A stretch of DNA of 38,501 nt from Actinobacteria bacterium OV450 (GCA_001298555.1 LJCW01000354.1:1-38501), one strand, 5' to 3'; positions 8,300 through 16,960 are shown, counted from the stretch's first letter. Notes: a model not told the origin generated them from the sequence alone. Translations and numbers: made by a program.

Positions 8300-8943
8300 T
8301 CTTCCTCGCTCGCGATCGCGTTGACGGCGGCGGCGGCGATGGCACTGCCACCGCGCCGGCCGCGCACGATCAGGTGGTCGAGCCCGGAGGCGTGGGCGGC
8401 GAGCGCGTCCTTGGACTCGGCGGCACCGATGAAGCCGACCGGGACACCGATGACGGCGGCGGGGCGCGGGGCGCCCTCCTCGATCATCTCCAGCAGCCGG
8501 AACAGGGCGGTCGGCGCGTTGCCGACGGCGATCACGGAACCCTCCAGCAGGCCGCGGTCGCGCCAGACCTCGAGGGCGGCGGCGCTGCGCGTGGTGCCCA
8601 TCTTCGCGGCGAGGGCCGGTACGGCCGGATCGGAGAGGGTGCAGATCACCTCGTTGTCGGCGGGCAGCCGCTTGCGGGTGACGCCGCTGGCGACCATCTG
8701 CACGTCGCAGAGGATCGGCGCGCCCGCGGTCAGCGCGGCACGCGCACGGAGCACGACGTCCGGGGTGTAGCCGAGGTCCTGGGGCAGGTCGGTCATTCCG
8801 CAGGCGTGAATCATGCGCACCGCGACCTGGGCGACGGAGGCGGGCAGCCCGGAGAGGTCCGCCTCGGCGCGGATCGTGGCAAAGGACTGGCGGTAGATCG
8901 CCGCGCCGTCCTTCTCGTACTCGAACACTGTGTACTCGCTCAT
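8296..8943 (-). CDS. cobH: Precorrin-8X methylmutase
   Basis: A 215-residue CobH/CbiC enzyme that moves the C11 methyl of precorrin-8X to C12, giving hydrogenobyrinate. The conserved RMIHACGMTD block holds His46, matching the catalytic His region of the family; LCDVQMVASGV, IAVGNAPTALF and GVPVGFIGAAESK also fit. The ATG at 8943 is chosen because it overlaps the cobG stop as ATGA and gives the normal family length; a longer open frame to 9720 would run inside cobG. It is the middle gene of cobG-cobH-cobIJ. Confidence 0.95.
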   Translation of the reverse strand: MSEYTVFEYEKDGAAIYRQSFATIRAEADLSGLPASVAQVAVRMIHACGMTDLPQDLGYTPDVVLRARAALTAGAPILCDVQMVASGVTRKRLPADNEVICTLSDPAVPALAAKMGTTRSAAALEVWRDRGLLEGSVIAVGNAPTALFRLLEMIEEGAPRPAAVIGVPVGFIGAAESKDALAAHASGLDHLIVRGRRGGSAIAAAAVNAIASEEE

Positions 8944-10268
8944 TTCTTCGCTGCGTCGTGGGAGGTGGTGCGGCGTGCGTCCGCGAGGGCCGCGGGAAGT
9001 TCGGAGGTGCTCAGGCCGCGGCGCGTGGTGCCGCCGCCGTCCGCGGTGAGGTCGTACCCGGCCTCGGTGGCGACCACGTCCACCCATGCGGTGCCGCGGG
9101 GGTGTCCGCAGCGGCGTTCGCAGCCGGACCAGTGCACGGGCAGCTGGTGCTGCGGGCCGGGGGCCCGTGCCACGACGGTGTGCGCGTCGGCGCGGACGTC
9201 CGCGCGGGACTTCGCGCAACCGGGTCGGCCCGTACAGGCGGTGACGGACCGCCAGGGGTCGTCGGGGGCGGTGATCAGCCCGGCCTCCGCGAGGCCGGCG
9301 AGTTCCTGCACGGCGGTGCGGGCGGGCAGGCCGGGGACGATGACACCGCGCCAGGGCGTCAGGCGGACCCGGCCGGTGAGGCCGGCCAGGCGGCGCCACT
9401 GCGCGGTCGTCAGCCGGCCGAGCGGGGCCGACACGCTGAGCGCGGTGGTGCCGTCGGGGCCCTCGACCAGGCCGGGCTCGGGCGCCGGCCCGTGCGGGGC
9501 GGCGGCATCCCGTACGAGGGTGGCCGCGATCCCGGCGGCGCCCAGCCGGTCCGCCAACGCGGCGGACTCCAGGGCGTGTTCGGCGGGCAGTTCGGCTACC
9601 CGCCAGGCGCGGGTGCCGGCTTCGAGGGCGGCGTCGAGGAAGTATGCGGCGGCTTCGAGGGCGGCCCGGGGTGCGTCGGCGGCGGCCACGAGCAGCGCGT
9701 CGGCCGGGTCGGCCGTCCACAGCAGGGCCCGGCCGCCGTCGCGGGCGGCCAGGCTGACGTCGGCGGCGAGCGAGGTCACGTCGCCACGGCCGTCGTCGAG
9801 GGCGAACAGGAACCGTCCGGAGAGCCCCGCCGCGGGCGCGCCCGCGCAGAGCAGCCGGTCCAGCTCCGCGACCCAGGGGGCCACGTCGGCCGGCCCGCGC
9901 CCGTCCAGGCCGGTCAGCGGCGAGGCGACGATGTTGCGGACCCGCTCGTGGGTGGGCGCGGGCAGCAGACCGGCACGGACGAGCACGTCCTGCAGCTCGC
10001 CGCCGCAGCCCGCACCGAGCCCGCGCAGTTGGGCGTTGCCGCGCGAGGTGAGGTCGACGTGTCCGTCGCCGAGCCGGTCGGCGGCATCCGCCAGCAGCAG
10101 GGCCGCGTCCGCGTCGAGCAGCCCGCCGGGGATCCGCACGCGCGCCAGGAACCCGTCGTCCGCCGCGTGGAGCCGCAGCGCACCGGGACAGGCGTCACCG
10201 CGGTCACGTATGACGGGTTCGTCCCGCGATGCGGCGGAAGGGGGCTGGGGCGGCATGGCGGCGAGCAT
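8940..10268 (-). CDS. cobG: Precorrin-3B synthase (ferredoxin-nitrite/sulfite-reductase-like)
   Basis: A 442-residue Fe-S/ferredoxin-reductase-like enzyme that hydroxylates precorrin-3A at C20 in the oxygen-dependent cobalamin pathway. The VDLTSRGNAQLRGLG block resembles the substrate loop of sulfite reductases, and the C-terminal Cys pairs in CTGRPGC and GCERRC are placed to bind a 4Fe-4S cluster. The ATG at 10268 is preferred because GGGGGA lies about nine bases upstream; an internal ATG at 10256 has none, and the open frame to 10388 adds only a biased sequence. Its presence marks the aerobic route. It is the first gene of a minus-strand operon and divergent from cobN. Confidence 0.9.
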   Translation of the reverse strand: MLAAMPPQPPSAASRDEPVIRDRGDACPGALRLHAADDGFLARVRIPGGLLDADAALLLADAADRLGDGHVDLTSRGNAQLRGLGAGCGGELQDVLVRAGLLPAPTHERVRNIVASPLTGLDGRGPADVAPWVAELDRLLCAGAPAAGLSGRFLFALDDGRGDVTSLAADVSLAARDGGRALLWTADPADALLVAAADAPRAALEAAAYFLDAALEAGTRAWRVAELPAEHALESAALADRLGAAGIAATLVRDAAAPHGPAPEPGLVEGPDGTTALSVSAPLGRLTTAQWRRLAGLTGRVRLTPWRGVIVPGLPARTAVQELAGLAEAGLITAPDDPWRSVTACTGRPGCAKSRADVRADAHTVVARAPGPQHQLPVHWSGCERRCGHPRGTAWVDVVATEAGYDLTADGGGTTRRGLSTSELPAALADARRTTSHDAAKK

Positions 10269-10364
10269 ACCCACGATTCCCCCGCCCCGGCCTGTGGCCG
10301 TGGCCACCCCGCCGACCTGCCGGGACGGCACGGCGTCGGCAAGGCGTGCACGAATTGCCGATAC

Positions 10365-10390
10365 GGCGCCGGCATCCGGCGCCGGCATCC
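10365..10390. repeat. 13-bp direct repeat GGCGCCGGCATCC, two copies
   Basis: Exact copies at 10365-10377 and 10378-10390, with a further partial copy, in the divergent spacer between cobG and cobN. Confidence 0.8.
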
Positions 10391-10431
10391 GGCGCCCGGC
10401 GCAACGCGCCGCCGGGCAGCGGCCCGCGCCG

Positions 10432-10465
10432 GTGCGGGCACTGCCGCGGTGCGGGCACTGCCGCG
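10432..10465. repeat. 17-bp direct repeat GTGCGGGCACTGCCGCG, two copies
   Basis: Exact copies at 10432-10448 and 10449-10465, followed to about 10560 by degenerate GGCGCGGAGTGCCGG-like copies. No credible gene occupies this spacer; the promoters of cobG (-) and cobN (+) must lie in or next to it, but I could not place either with confidence. Confidence 0.75.
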
Positions 10466-10616
10466 GTGCGGGGCGCCGGGCGGCGCGGAGTGCCGGGCGT
10501 CCGGCGGCGCGTGGTGCCGGCGGCGGTGCGGAGTGCCGGCATCCGCGGTCCGGCGCGAGGGGCCGGTGCGTCCCGGGCCGGGCACCCCCACTCCCGGCCT
10601 GGGGGAACGGCCCCTA

Positions 10617-10772
10617 AGATGACCAGCGGCGGAGCCACGTGGCCCCGCCGGGAGGAAGCCCGGTGCGAATCCGGCGCGGTCCCGCCACTGTGAATCCTGC
10701 GGAGCAACCCGTCGGGTGAGTCAGGAACTCCCGCTGTTCTCACTGCCCGGGGCGCGGAAACCCCGAGGAAGG
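10617..10772 (+). promoter_or_regulatory. Cobalamin (AdoCbl) riboswitch controlling cobN
   Basis: The conserved core is readable: GGAGGAAGCCCGGTGCGAAT, then the B12 box GTCCCGCCACTGTGA (10679-10693), then GAGTCAGGA. A P1 closing stem can be drawn between CAGCGG (10624-10629) and CCGCTG (10731-10736). Downstream, a small hairpin (CGGGG 10748-10752 with CCCCG 10761-10765) abuts the cobN ribosome binding site GAGGAAGG (10765-10772), so translation initiation is the likely output. By family knowledge, bound adenosylcobalamin should repress cobN. It points only to cobN; I saw none for cobL or cobG. Confidence 0.92.
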
Positions 10773-10783
10773 CCTGCCGCCGC

Positions 10784-13700
10784 ATGATCCTGCTGCTGTC
10801 GACGTCCGACACCGATCTGCTCAGCGCCCGCGCCGCCGCGGACGGCCCCGTGCCGTACCGGTTCGCGAACCCCTCCCGCCTTCCCCTCGACGACCTCCCC
10901 GCCCTGCTCGACGGCGTCGACCTGGTCGTCGTACGCCTCCTCGGCGGACTGCGCGCCTGGCAGGACGGGCTCGACCTCCTCCTGGCTCCCGAACAGACCC
11001 GTCCGGTGGTGGTCCTCACCGGCGAACAGGCCCCGGACGCCCAGCTGATGGAGGCCTCCACGGTCCCGATCGGCATCGCCGCCGAGGCGCACGCCTACCT
11101 CGCCCACGGCGGCCCCGCCAACCTGGACCAGCTGGCCCGGTTCCTCTCCGACACCGTGCTGCTCACCGGCCACGGCTTCGAGCCGCCCGCCGCCGCGCCG
11201 ACCTGGGGTCCGCTGGAGCGCACCCCCGTACGCCCGTACGGTCCGCGGATCGCCGTGCTGTACTACCGCGCCCACCAGATGAGCGGCAACACCGCGTTCG
11301 TGCACGCCCTGTGCGACGCGATCGTGGAGACCGGCGGCACGCCCGTACCGCTGTACGTGTCCTCCCTGCGCACTCCGGAGCCGGAGCTGCTCGCCGAGCT
11401 GGAGTCGGCGGACGCGATCGTCACCACGGTCCTCGCGGCCGGCGGCACCAAGCCCGCCACCGCCTCTGCGGGCGGCGACGACGAGTCCTGGGACGCGGGC
11501 GCGCTGGCCGCGCTCGGCGTGCCGATCCTCCAGGCCCTGTGCCTGACCGGTTCGCGCAGCGCCTGGGAGGAGAACGACGAGGGCCTCTCCCCGCTCGACG
11601 CCGCGACGCAGGTCGCCGTCCCCGAGTTCGACGGCCGTCTGATCACCGTCCCGTTCTCCTTCAAGGAGCTCGACGAGGACGGCCTGCCCGCGTACGTGGC
11701 CGACCCCGAGCGGGCCGCCCGCCAGGCCGGCATCGCCGTCCGGCACGCCCGGCTGCGGCACATCGAGCGCCGCGACAAGAAGATCGCGCTCGTCCTGTCC
11801 GCGTACCCCACCAAGCACTCCCGCATCGGCAACGCGGTCGGCCTCGACACCCCGGCCAGCGCCGTGGAGCTGCTGCGCACCCTCATCGCGGGCGGCTACG
11901 ACTTCGGCCCCGTCGAGGACATCCCGGGCCTGGTCTCCGGTGACGGCGACGAGCTGATCCGCGCCCTGATCGAGGCCGGCGGCCACGACCAGGACTGGCT
12001 GACCGAGGAGCAGCTGGCCCGCAACCCGGTCCGCATCCCGGCCGCCGACTACAAGCGGTGGTACGCCCAGCTCCCGGCCGAGCTGCGCGAGAGCGTCGAG
12101 GAGCACTGGGGCGAGGCCCCCGGCAACATGTTCGTGGACCGCTCGGCGAACCCGGAGGGCGACATCGTCCTCGCGGCGCTGCGCCGCGGCAACCTGCTCA
12201 TCCTGATCCAGCCGCCGCGCGGCTTCGGCGAGAACCCGATCGCGATCTACCACGACCCGGACCTGCCGCCCTCGCACCACTACCTGGCCGCGTACCGCTG
12301 GATCCAGGCGAGCGCGCAGGACGGCGGCTTCGGCGCCGACGCGATGATCCACCTGGGCAAGCACGGCAACCTGGAGTGGCTGCCCGGCAAGAACGCCGGC
12401 CTGTCGGCGGCCTGCGCGCCCGACGCCGCGCTCGGCGACCTCCCCCTGATCTACCCGTTCCTGGTCAACGACCCGGGCGAGGGCACCCAGGCCAAGCGCC
12501 GCGTGCACGCCACCCTGGTCGACCACCTGGTGCCCCCGATGGCGCGCGCGGAGTCGTACGGCGACATCGCCCGTCTGGAGCAGCACCTCGACGAGTACGC
12601 CCAGATCTCCGCCATGGACCCGGCGAAGCTGCCGGCGATCCGCGCCCAGATCTGGACGCTGATCCAGGCGGCGAAGCTGGACCACGACCTGGGTCTGGAG
12701 GAGCGCCCGGACGACGACGGCTTCGACGACTTCCTGCTGCACGTCGACGGCTGGCTGTGCGAGGTCAAGGACGCGCAGATCCGCGACGGCCTGCACGTCC
12801 TGGGCGGCGCCCCGACCGGCGCCGCCCGGGTCAACCTGGTCCTGGCGATCCTGCGCGCCCGGCAGATCTGGGGCGGTACGACGGCCCTGCCCGGCCTGCG
12901 CGAGGCGCTCGGCCTCGACGAGTCCGCGGCGACCCGTACGACCGCCGACGAGGCGGAGGAGACGGCCCGCGCGCTCGTGCAGGCGATGGAGGACGCGAAC
13001 TGGGCGCCGGAGGCGGTGGCTTCGGTCGCCGCCGCACACTCGGCGGACGTGGCGGCCGTCCTGGACTTCGCGGCCCGCGAGGTGGTCCCGCGGCTGGCCG
13101 GCACGACCGACGAGATCGCCCACGTGGTGAGCGCCCTCGACGGCGCCTTCGTCCCGGCGGGCCCGTCCGGGTCGCCGCTGCGCGGACTGGTGAACGTGCT
13201 GCCGACCGGCCGGAACTTCTACTCGGTGGACCCGAAGGCCGTCCCCTCCCGCCTCGCGTGGGAGACCGGGCAGGCGCTCGCCGACTCCCTGCTGAACCGC
13301 TACCGCACGGACAACGGCGAGTGGCCCGCCTCGGTCGGCCTGTCCCTGTGGGGCACGAGCGCGATGCGCACCTCGGGCGACGACGTCGCCGAGGCGCTGG
13401 CGCTGCTCGGCGTCCGCCCCGTCTGGGACGAGGCCTCGCGCCGCGTCACCGGCCTGGAGCCGATCCCGCTGGAGGAGCTGGGCCGTCCGCGCATCGACGT
13501 CACGCTGCGCATCTCGGGCTTCTTCCGGGACGCCTTCCCCCACGTCATCGGCCTGCTCGACGACGCGGTCCGGCTGGCGGCCTCCCTGGACGAGCCCGCC
13601 GACCAGAACTTCATCCGGGCCCACGCCCAGGCGGACCTGGCCGAGCACGGTGACGAGCGCCGCGCGACGACCCGTATCTTCGGCTCGCGCCCGGGCACGT

Positions 13701-14395
13701 ACGGCGCCGGCATCCTCCAGCTGATCGACTCCCGCGACTGGCGTACGGACGCCGACCTGGCGGAGGTCTACACGGTCTGGGGCGGATACGCGTACGGCCG
13801 CGGCCTGGAGGGCCGGGCGGCGCGCGCCGAGATGGAGACGGCGTACAAGCGGATCACGGTGGCCGCGAAGAACACGGACACCCGCGAGCACGACATCGCC
13901 GACTCGGACGACTACTTCCAGTACCACGGCGGCATGGTGGCGACGGTCCGTGCGCTGCGGGGCACGGCCCCGGAGGCGTACATCGGTGACTCCACCCGCC
14001 CCGAGACCGTCAAGACCCGCACCCTGGTGGAGGAGACGTCCCGCGTCTTCCGTGCCCGTGTGGTGAACCCGAAGTGGATCGAGGCGATGCGCCGCCACGG
14101 CTACAAGGGCGCCTTCGAGCTGGCGGCGACGGTGGACTACCTCTTCGGCTACGACGCGACGACGGGCGTGGTCGCGGACTGGATGTACGACAAGCTGACC
14201 GAGACGTACGTACTGGACCCGGAGAACCGCGCGTTCCTGGAGGAGGCCAACCCCTGGGCCCTGCACGGCATCGCGGAGCGGCTGCTGGAGGCCGAGTCGC
14301 GCGGCATGTGGGAGAAGCCGGACCCGCAGGTCCTCGAAGCGCTGCGCCAGGTGTACCTGGACACCGAGGGCAACCTGGAGGGCGAAGCGGAGTAG
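10784..14395 (+). CDS. cobN: Aerobic cobaltochelatase subunit CobN
   Basis: A 1203-residue CobN/magnesium-chelatase-H family protein. With CobS and CobT (not in this window) it inserts Co2+ into hydrogenobyrinate a,c-diamide using ATP. The family block HLGKHGNLEWLPGKNAGLS lies near residues 522-540, with AYPTKHSRIGNAVGLDTP before it and IRISGFFRDAFPHVIGLLD-type sequence after it (from about residue 905). Length is normal. The ATG is preceded by GAGGAAGG and a cobalamin riboswitch, which argues for cobalt rather than magnesium chelation. A long open frame antisense to it is a codon-bias shadow. Confidence 0.95.
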   Translation: MILLLSTSDTDLLSARAAADGPVPYRFANPSRLPLDDLPALLDGVDLVVVRLLGGLRAWQDGLDLLLAPEQTRPVVVLTGEQAPDAQLMEASTVPIGIAAEAHAYLAHGGPANLDQLARFLSDTVLLTGHGFEPPAAAPTWGPLERTPVRPYGPRIAVLYYRAHQMSGNTAFVHALCDAIVETGGTPVPLYVSSLRTPEPELLAELESADAIVTTVLAAGGTKPATASAGGDDESWDAGALAALGVPILQALCLTGSRSAWEENDEGLSPLDAATQVAVPEFDGRLITVPFSFKELDEDGLPAYVADPERAARQAGIAVRHARLRHIERRDKKIALVLSAYPTKHSRIGNAVGLDTPASAVELLRTLIAGGYDFGPVEDIPGLVSGDGDELIRALIEAGGHDQDWLTEEQLARNPVRIPAADYKRWYAQLPAELRESVEEHWGEAPGNMFVDRSANPEGDIVLAALRRGNLLILIQPPRGFGENPIAIYHDPDLPPSHHYLAAYRWIQASAQDGGFGADAMIHLGKHGNLEWLPGKNAGLSAACAPDAALGDLPLIYPFLVNDPGEGTQAKRRVHATLVDHLVPPMARAESYGDIARLEQHLDEYAQISAMDPAKLPAIRAQIWTLIQAAKLDHDLGLEERPDDDGFDDFLLHVDGWLCEVKDAQIRDGLHVLGGAPTGAARVNLVLAILRARQIWGGTTALPGLREALGLDESAATRTTADEAEETARALVQAMEDANWAPEAVASVAAAHSADVAAVLDFAAREVVPRLAGTTDEIAHVVSALDGAFVPAGPSGSPLRGLVNVLPTGRNFYSVDPKAVPSRLAWETGQALADSLLNRYRTDNGEWPASVGLSLWGTSAMRTSGDDVAEALALLGVRPVWDEASRRVTGLEPIPLEELGRPRIDVTLRISGFFRDAFPHVIGLLDDAVRLAASLDEPADQNFIRAHAQADLAEHGDERRATTRIFGSRPGTYGAGILQLIDSRDWRTDADLAEVYTVWGGYAYGRGLEGRAARAEMETAYKRITVAAKNTDTREHDIADSDDYFQYHGGMVATVRALRGTAPEAYIGDSTRPETVKTRTLVEETSRVFRARVVNPKWIEAMRRHGYKGAFELAATVDYLFGYDATTGVVADWMYDKLTETYVLDPENRAFLEEANPWALHGIAERLLEAESRGMWEKPDPQVLEALRQVYLDTEGNLEGEAE

Positions 14396-14421
14396 CCCGC
14401 TCGGCGTCTGTCGTCCCTGAC

Positions 14422-14473
14422 GGGGAGCCGCCCTCCCCGCCCTCCCCTGCCGGGGCGCGGAAGGCGGCTTCCC
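14422..14473 (+). terminator. Probable terminator after cobN
   Basis: Imperfect inverted repeat (GGGGAGCCGCC at 14422-14432, GGCGGCTTCCC at 14463-14473) enclosing a second CCCC/GGGG stem, 27 bases past the cobN stop. There is no U tract. Confidence 0.45.
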
Positions 14474-14504
14474 TGCTGTCGGGCGGCTCGGGCCTCAACC
14501 CCGC

Positions 14505-14565
14505 GAGCCCGTCATCCCATGAGCCCGTCAGCCCGTGAGCCGCTCAGCCCGTGAGCCCCTCAGCG
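14505..14565. repeat. 16-bp tandem repeat GAGCCCGTCAGCCCGT, 3.8 copies
   Basis: Units start at 14505, 14521, 14537 and 14553, with one or two substitutions each. The array fills the gap between cobN and the P450 gene and runs over the P450 stop codon (14560-14562), so the last unit is partly coding. Confidence 0.85.
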
Positions 14566-15801
14566 CAGCCGTACGGGCAGGCTGAGCAGGCCGCGGTGGC
14601 GGGGGTTCGACTGCCACCTCGCCCCGTGCGTCTCGTGCAGCCGCAGGCGGGGGAAGCGCTCGATGATCCCGGTGAGGGCGATCTCGCCCTGGAGGCGGGC
14701 GAGCGGCGCCCCGAGGCAGTGGTGGATGCCGTGGCCGAAGGCGAGGTGGCGGCCCGCGTCGGCCCGGCCGATGTCGAACCGGTCGGGGTCGGCGAAGACG
14801 GCCGGGTCCCGGTCGGCGCCGAGCAGCGAGATCTGGACGAAATCGCCCTCGCGGATGGTCACTCCGCCCACGGTGATGGGTTCGGTGGCGTAGCGCAGGG
14901 ATGCGAGGCCGGACGGGGACTCGTAGCGCAGGACCTCCTCGACCGCGCCGTGTATCCGGGTCGGGTCGGCGCGCAGCGCGCCCAGCTGGTCCGGGTGGGT
15001 GAGCAGGGCGTGGACGCCGTTCGCGACGAGGTTGACCGTGGTCTGGTGGCCCGCGACGACGAGGAGGAAGGACATCGAGGTGATCTCGTCCTCGGTCAGG
15101 GCGTCGCCGTCCCCGTCGCCGTCCTCGTCGTCACCGGCGGTGAGCAGGGCGGACAGCAGCCCTTCGCCGTCCGGGTTCTCGCGTTTGAGGGCGATGAGGG
15201 CCCGCAGGTAGGAGGCCATGCTCTCGGCGGTGAAGACGGAGACCTCGCCGTCGCCCTGGCCGCCGTCGAGGGTGTTGCCCCGTACCTGGAGGATCTCGTG
15301 GTCCGCGTCGGTGGCGCCGAAGAGCTCGAAGGCGACCGCGACCGGCAGCGGGAGGGCGAATTCGGAGATCAGCTCCGCCTCGTCCCTGCCGTCGAGGGCG
15401 TCGAGCAGTCCGGTGACGAAGGGCTCGATCATGGGGCGCAGGCTCGCGGTGCGGCGGGCGGTGAAGGCCTTCTGGACGAGCCTGCGCAGCCGGGTGTGGT
15501 CGGGCGGGTCGGCATTGAGCATGTGCGAGAACATCGCCGCTCCGGGCCCCTCGGTGAGCCCGACGTGGCGGCCGAACCGCTGGGCCGCCCGGTTCTTCGA
15601 CAGGCGGGGGTCGGCCAGCAGGGCCTTGGCCTGCGCGTGCCCGGTGACGACCCAGCCCTCGACGGCGGCGGGGCCGGGGTAGCGGACGTAGCGGATGCCG
15701 CCGTCCCGCCGCCAGTCGCCGTAGATCTCGTGGGCGTGGTCCTGCCAGTCGGCGTCCAGTACGTGCACGTGCTTCGGGTGGGGGGCCCTGCGCTCACGCA
15801 T
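14560..15801 (-). CDS. Cytochrome P450, second P450 of the RiPP locus
   Basis: A 413-residue bacterial class I P450. The heme motif FGHGIHHCLG places the thiolate ligand at Cys362, and the ExxR pair is Glu289-Arg292. The I-helix reads AGHQTT (250-255), with Gln253 where an acid is usual but the threonines kept. MLNADPPDHTRLRRLVQKAF is a typical C-helix. An acidic Asp/Gly loop at 224-233 looks variable. The ATG overlaps the end of the upstream P450 by eight bases, so the two are probably translated together. By context it may further oxidise or crosslink the AWYFWY peptide, but this general CYP105/107-like architecture could act on another substrate. No ferredoxin gene is adjacent. Confidence 0.9.
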   Translation of the reverse strand: MRERRAPHPKHVHVLDADWQDHAHEIYGDWRRDGGIRYVRYPGPAAVEGWVVTGHAQAKALLADPRLSKNRAAQRFGRHVGLTEGPGAAMFSHMLNADPPDHTRLRRLVQKAFTARRTASLRPMIEPFVTGLLDALDGRDEAELISEFALPLPVAVAFELFGATDADHEILQVRGNTLDGGQGDGEVSVFTAESMASYLRALIALKRENPDGEGLLSALLTAGDDEDGDGDGDALTEDEITSMSFLLVVAGHQTTVNLVANGVHALLTHPDQLGALRADPTRIHGAVEEVLRYESPSGLASLRYATEPITVGGVTIREGDFVQISLLGADRDPAVFADPDRFDIGRADAGRHLAFGHGIHHCLGAPLARLQGEIALTGIIERFPRLRLHETHGARWQSNPRHRGLLSLPVRLR

Positions 15802-16864
15802 GCCGCACCCGGTTCCTGGGGCCGATGTGGACGGTCTTCACCCCGAGCAGGCCGACGAGGGGCACCTCGGCGGTGCGCTGGCCGGGGGCGACGACGAGTC
15901 CGGTGCGGCGGATGTGGTCGAGCAGGAGTTCCGCCAGCGGCATGACCATGTGGCGCCCCCAGCAGCGCTCGCTCGCGTGGCCGAACGGCATGTACCCGGG
16001 GGTGGCGTCGGGGTCGAGGGTGTCCCAGCGGGCGGGCCGGAACTCCAGCGGGGCGTCCCACAGGGCGGGGTCGCGGTGGGTGAGCAGGGGCAGCACGAGT
16101 ACGTCGTCGCCCGGCCCGATGCGGGTGTCGAGGGCGGGGTACTCGGGGCTGCGGTTGCGCAGCAGGTTCCAGGAGGGCGGCAGCAGCCGCATCGCCTCGT
16201 GGAGGATGTTGCGGTGGGAGTCGCCGTCGTCGAAGGGGGCGCCGAGCCACAGGGCGTTGGCGACGAGCGTGGAGACGGTGAAGCAGACGGGGGCGGCGGC
16301 GCGCCGGTACATGCCCATGGCGTACCGGCGGTCGTGGTAGCCCTCGGCCCCGGCGAACAGGCCGGCGATGTGCGTCAGGTGCGGGCCGGGCCGGGGCCGG
16401 CGCGGGAGGGCGGCTCCGGCGACGATGGTGGACCAGGTCAGCTTGGGGTCGATCTCCAGCGTCCGGGACATCAGGATGCGCAGCCGGTGCGGATCGTCAC
16501 GCAGGATCAGATCGCGCAGGAAATTGTGGCCGGTGAGGGGCCACGGTCCTGACAGGTCCGTGTCCGCCGGTATCGGCCTTTCAAGGGCCTTGCGCACGTC
16601 TTTTCCAATGGTGCGCATCACCGAGGAGGCTTCGGTCTTGGAAATGGACCGGCCGTGCAGGGGCTTGAATGTCGGCCGCTCGGTCTCGGTGGCCTTCCGC
16701 GCGGCGAGAATCCGGTCGGAGAGTTCCGCGCCTGCAATTCCGATGGTGTCGGGCTCCAGCCGGACGAGGTCCTTGCCGAGGTGGTCGTCGATGAGCGCCT
16801 GGAGTCGCGGGGCGAATACGGTGGCACGGCGGGTACGCGAATCCGTGTGGTGCGGGGCTGGCAT
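15794..16864 (-). CDS. Cytochrome P450, probable atropopeptide crosslinking enzyme (tryptorubin TrpB-like)
   Basis: A short, divergent P450 of 356 residues (most bacterial P450s have about 400). The heme motif FGHASERCWG puts the ligand at Cys301, with Ala where the conserved Gly usually sits and Glu for Arg/His at the next key position. ExxR is Glu223-Arg226. The I-helix region (about 189-198, AAAPVCFTVS) lacks the acid-threonine pair used for oxygen activation, which fits an enzyme that couples aromatic rings rather than inserting oxygen. The ATG at 16864 has GGGAG eight bases upstream; an in-frame start at 16897 falls inside the intercistronic hairpin. It lies directly behind a precursor gene ending in AWYFWY. 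In tryptorubin biosynthesis a single P450 next to the precursor makes the aromatic crosslinks; that role is inferred here from context, not from alignment. Confidence 0.85.
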   Translation of the reverse strand: MPAPHHTDSRTRRATVFAPRLQALIDDHLGKDLVRLEPDTIGIAGAELSDRILAARKATETERPTFKPLHGRSISKTEASSVMRTIGKDVRKALERPIPADTDLSGPWPLTGHNFLRDLILRDDPHRLRILMSRTLEIDPKLTWSTIVAGAALPRRPRPGPHLTHIAGLFAGAEGYHDRRYAMGMYRRAAAPVCFTVSTLVANALWLGAPFDDGDSHRNILHEAMRLLPPSWNLLRNRSPEYPALDTRIGPGDDVLVLPLLTHRDPALWDAPLEFRPARWDTLDPDATPGYMPFGHASERCWGRHMVMPLAELLLDHIRRTGLVVAPGQRTAEVPLVGLLGVKTVHIGPRNRVRHA

Positions 16865-16888
16865 ATGAGGGCTCCCGGGAATGCGGAA

Positions 16889-16942
16889 GGCCCGCACCCG
16901 GCAGGGCCGGGGAGTCGGCGCCGGCTCTGCCGGGTGCGGGCC
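16889..16942 (-). terminator. Strong intercistronic hairpin between precursor and P450 genes
   Basis: A 22-bp inverted repeat (16889-16910 with 16921-16942, one mismatch, ten-base loop) starts 19 bases after the precursor stop and ends 25 bases before the P450 start. There is no U tract. It is placed like the partial terminators or stability hairpins that keep precursor mRNA in excess over enzyme mRNA in many RiPP operons. Confidence 0.7.
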
Positions 16943-16960
16943 GGGTGCTGGATTTCCGGC

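Noticed and set aside
10721..14266. 1181-codon open frame antisense to cobN
   Set aside because: Codon-bias shadow in very GC-rich DNA. The + strand frame has clear CobN motifs, a riboswitch and a good ribosome binding site.
10784..14395. Magnesium chelatase H subunit (chlorophyll pathway)
   Set aside because: The family is shared, but the cobalamin riboswitch and cob neighbours point to cobaltochelatase.
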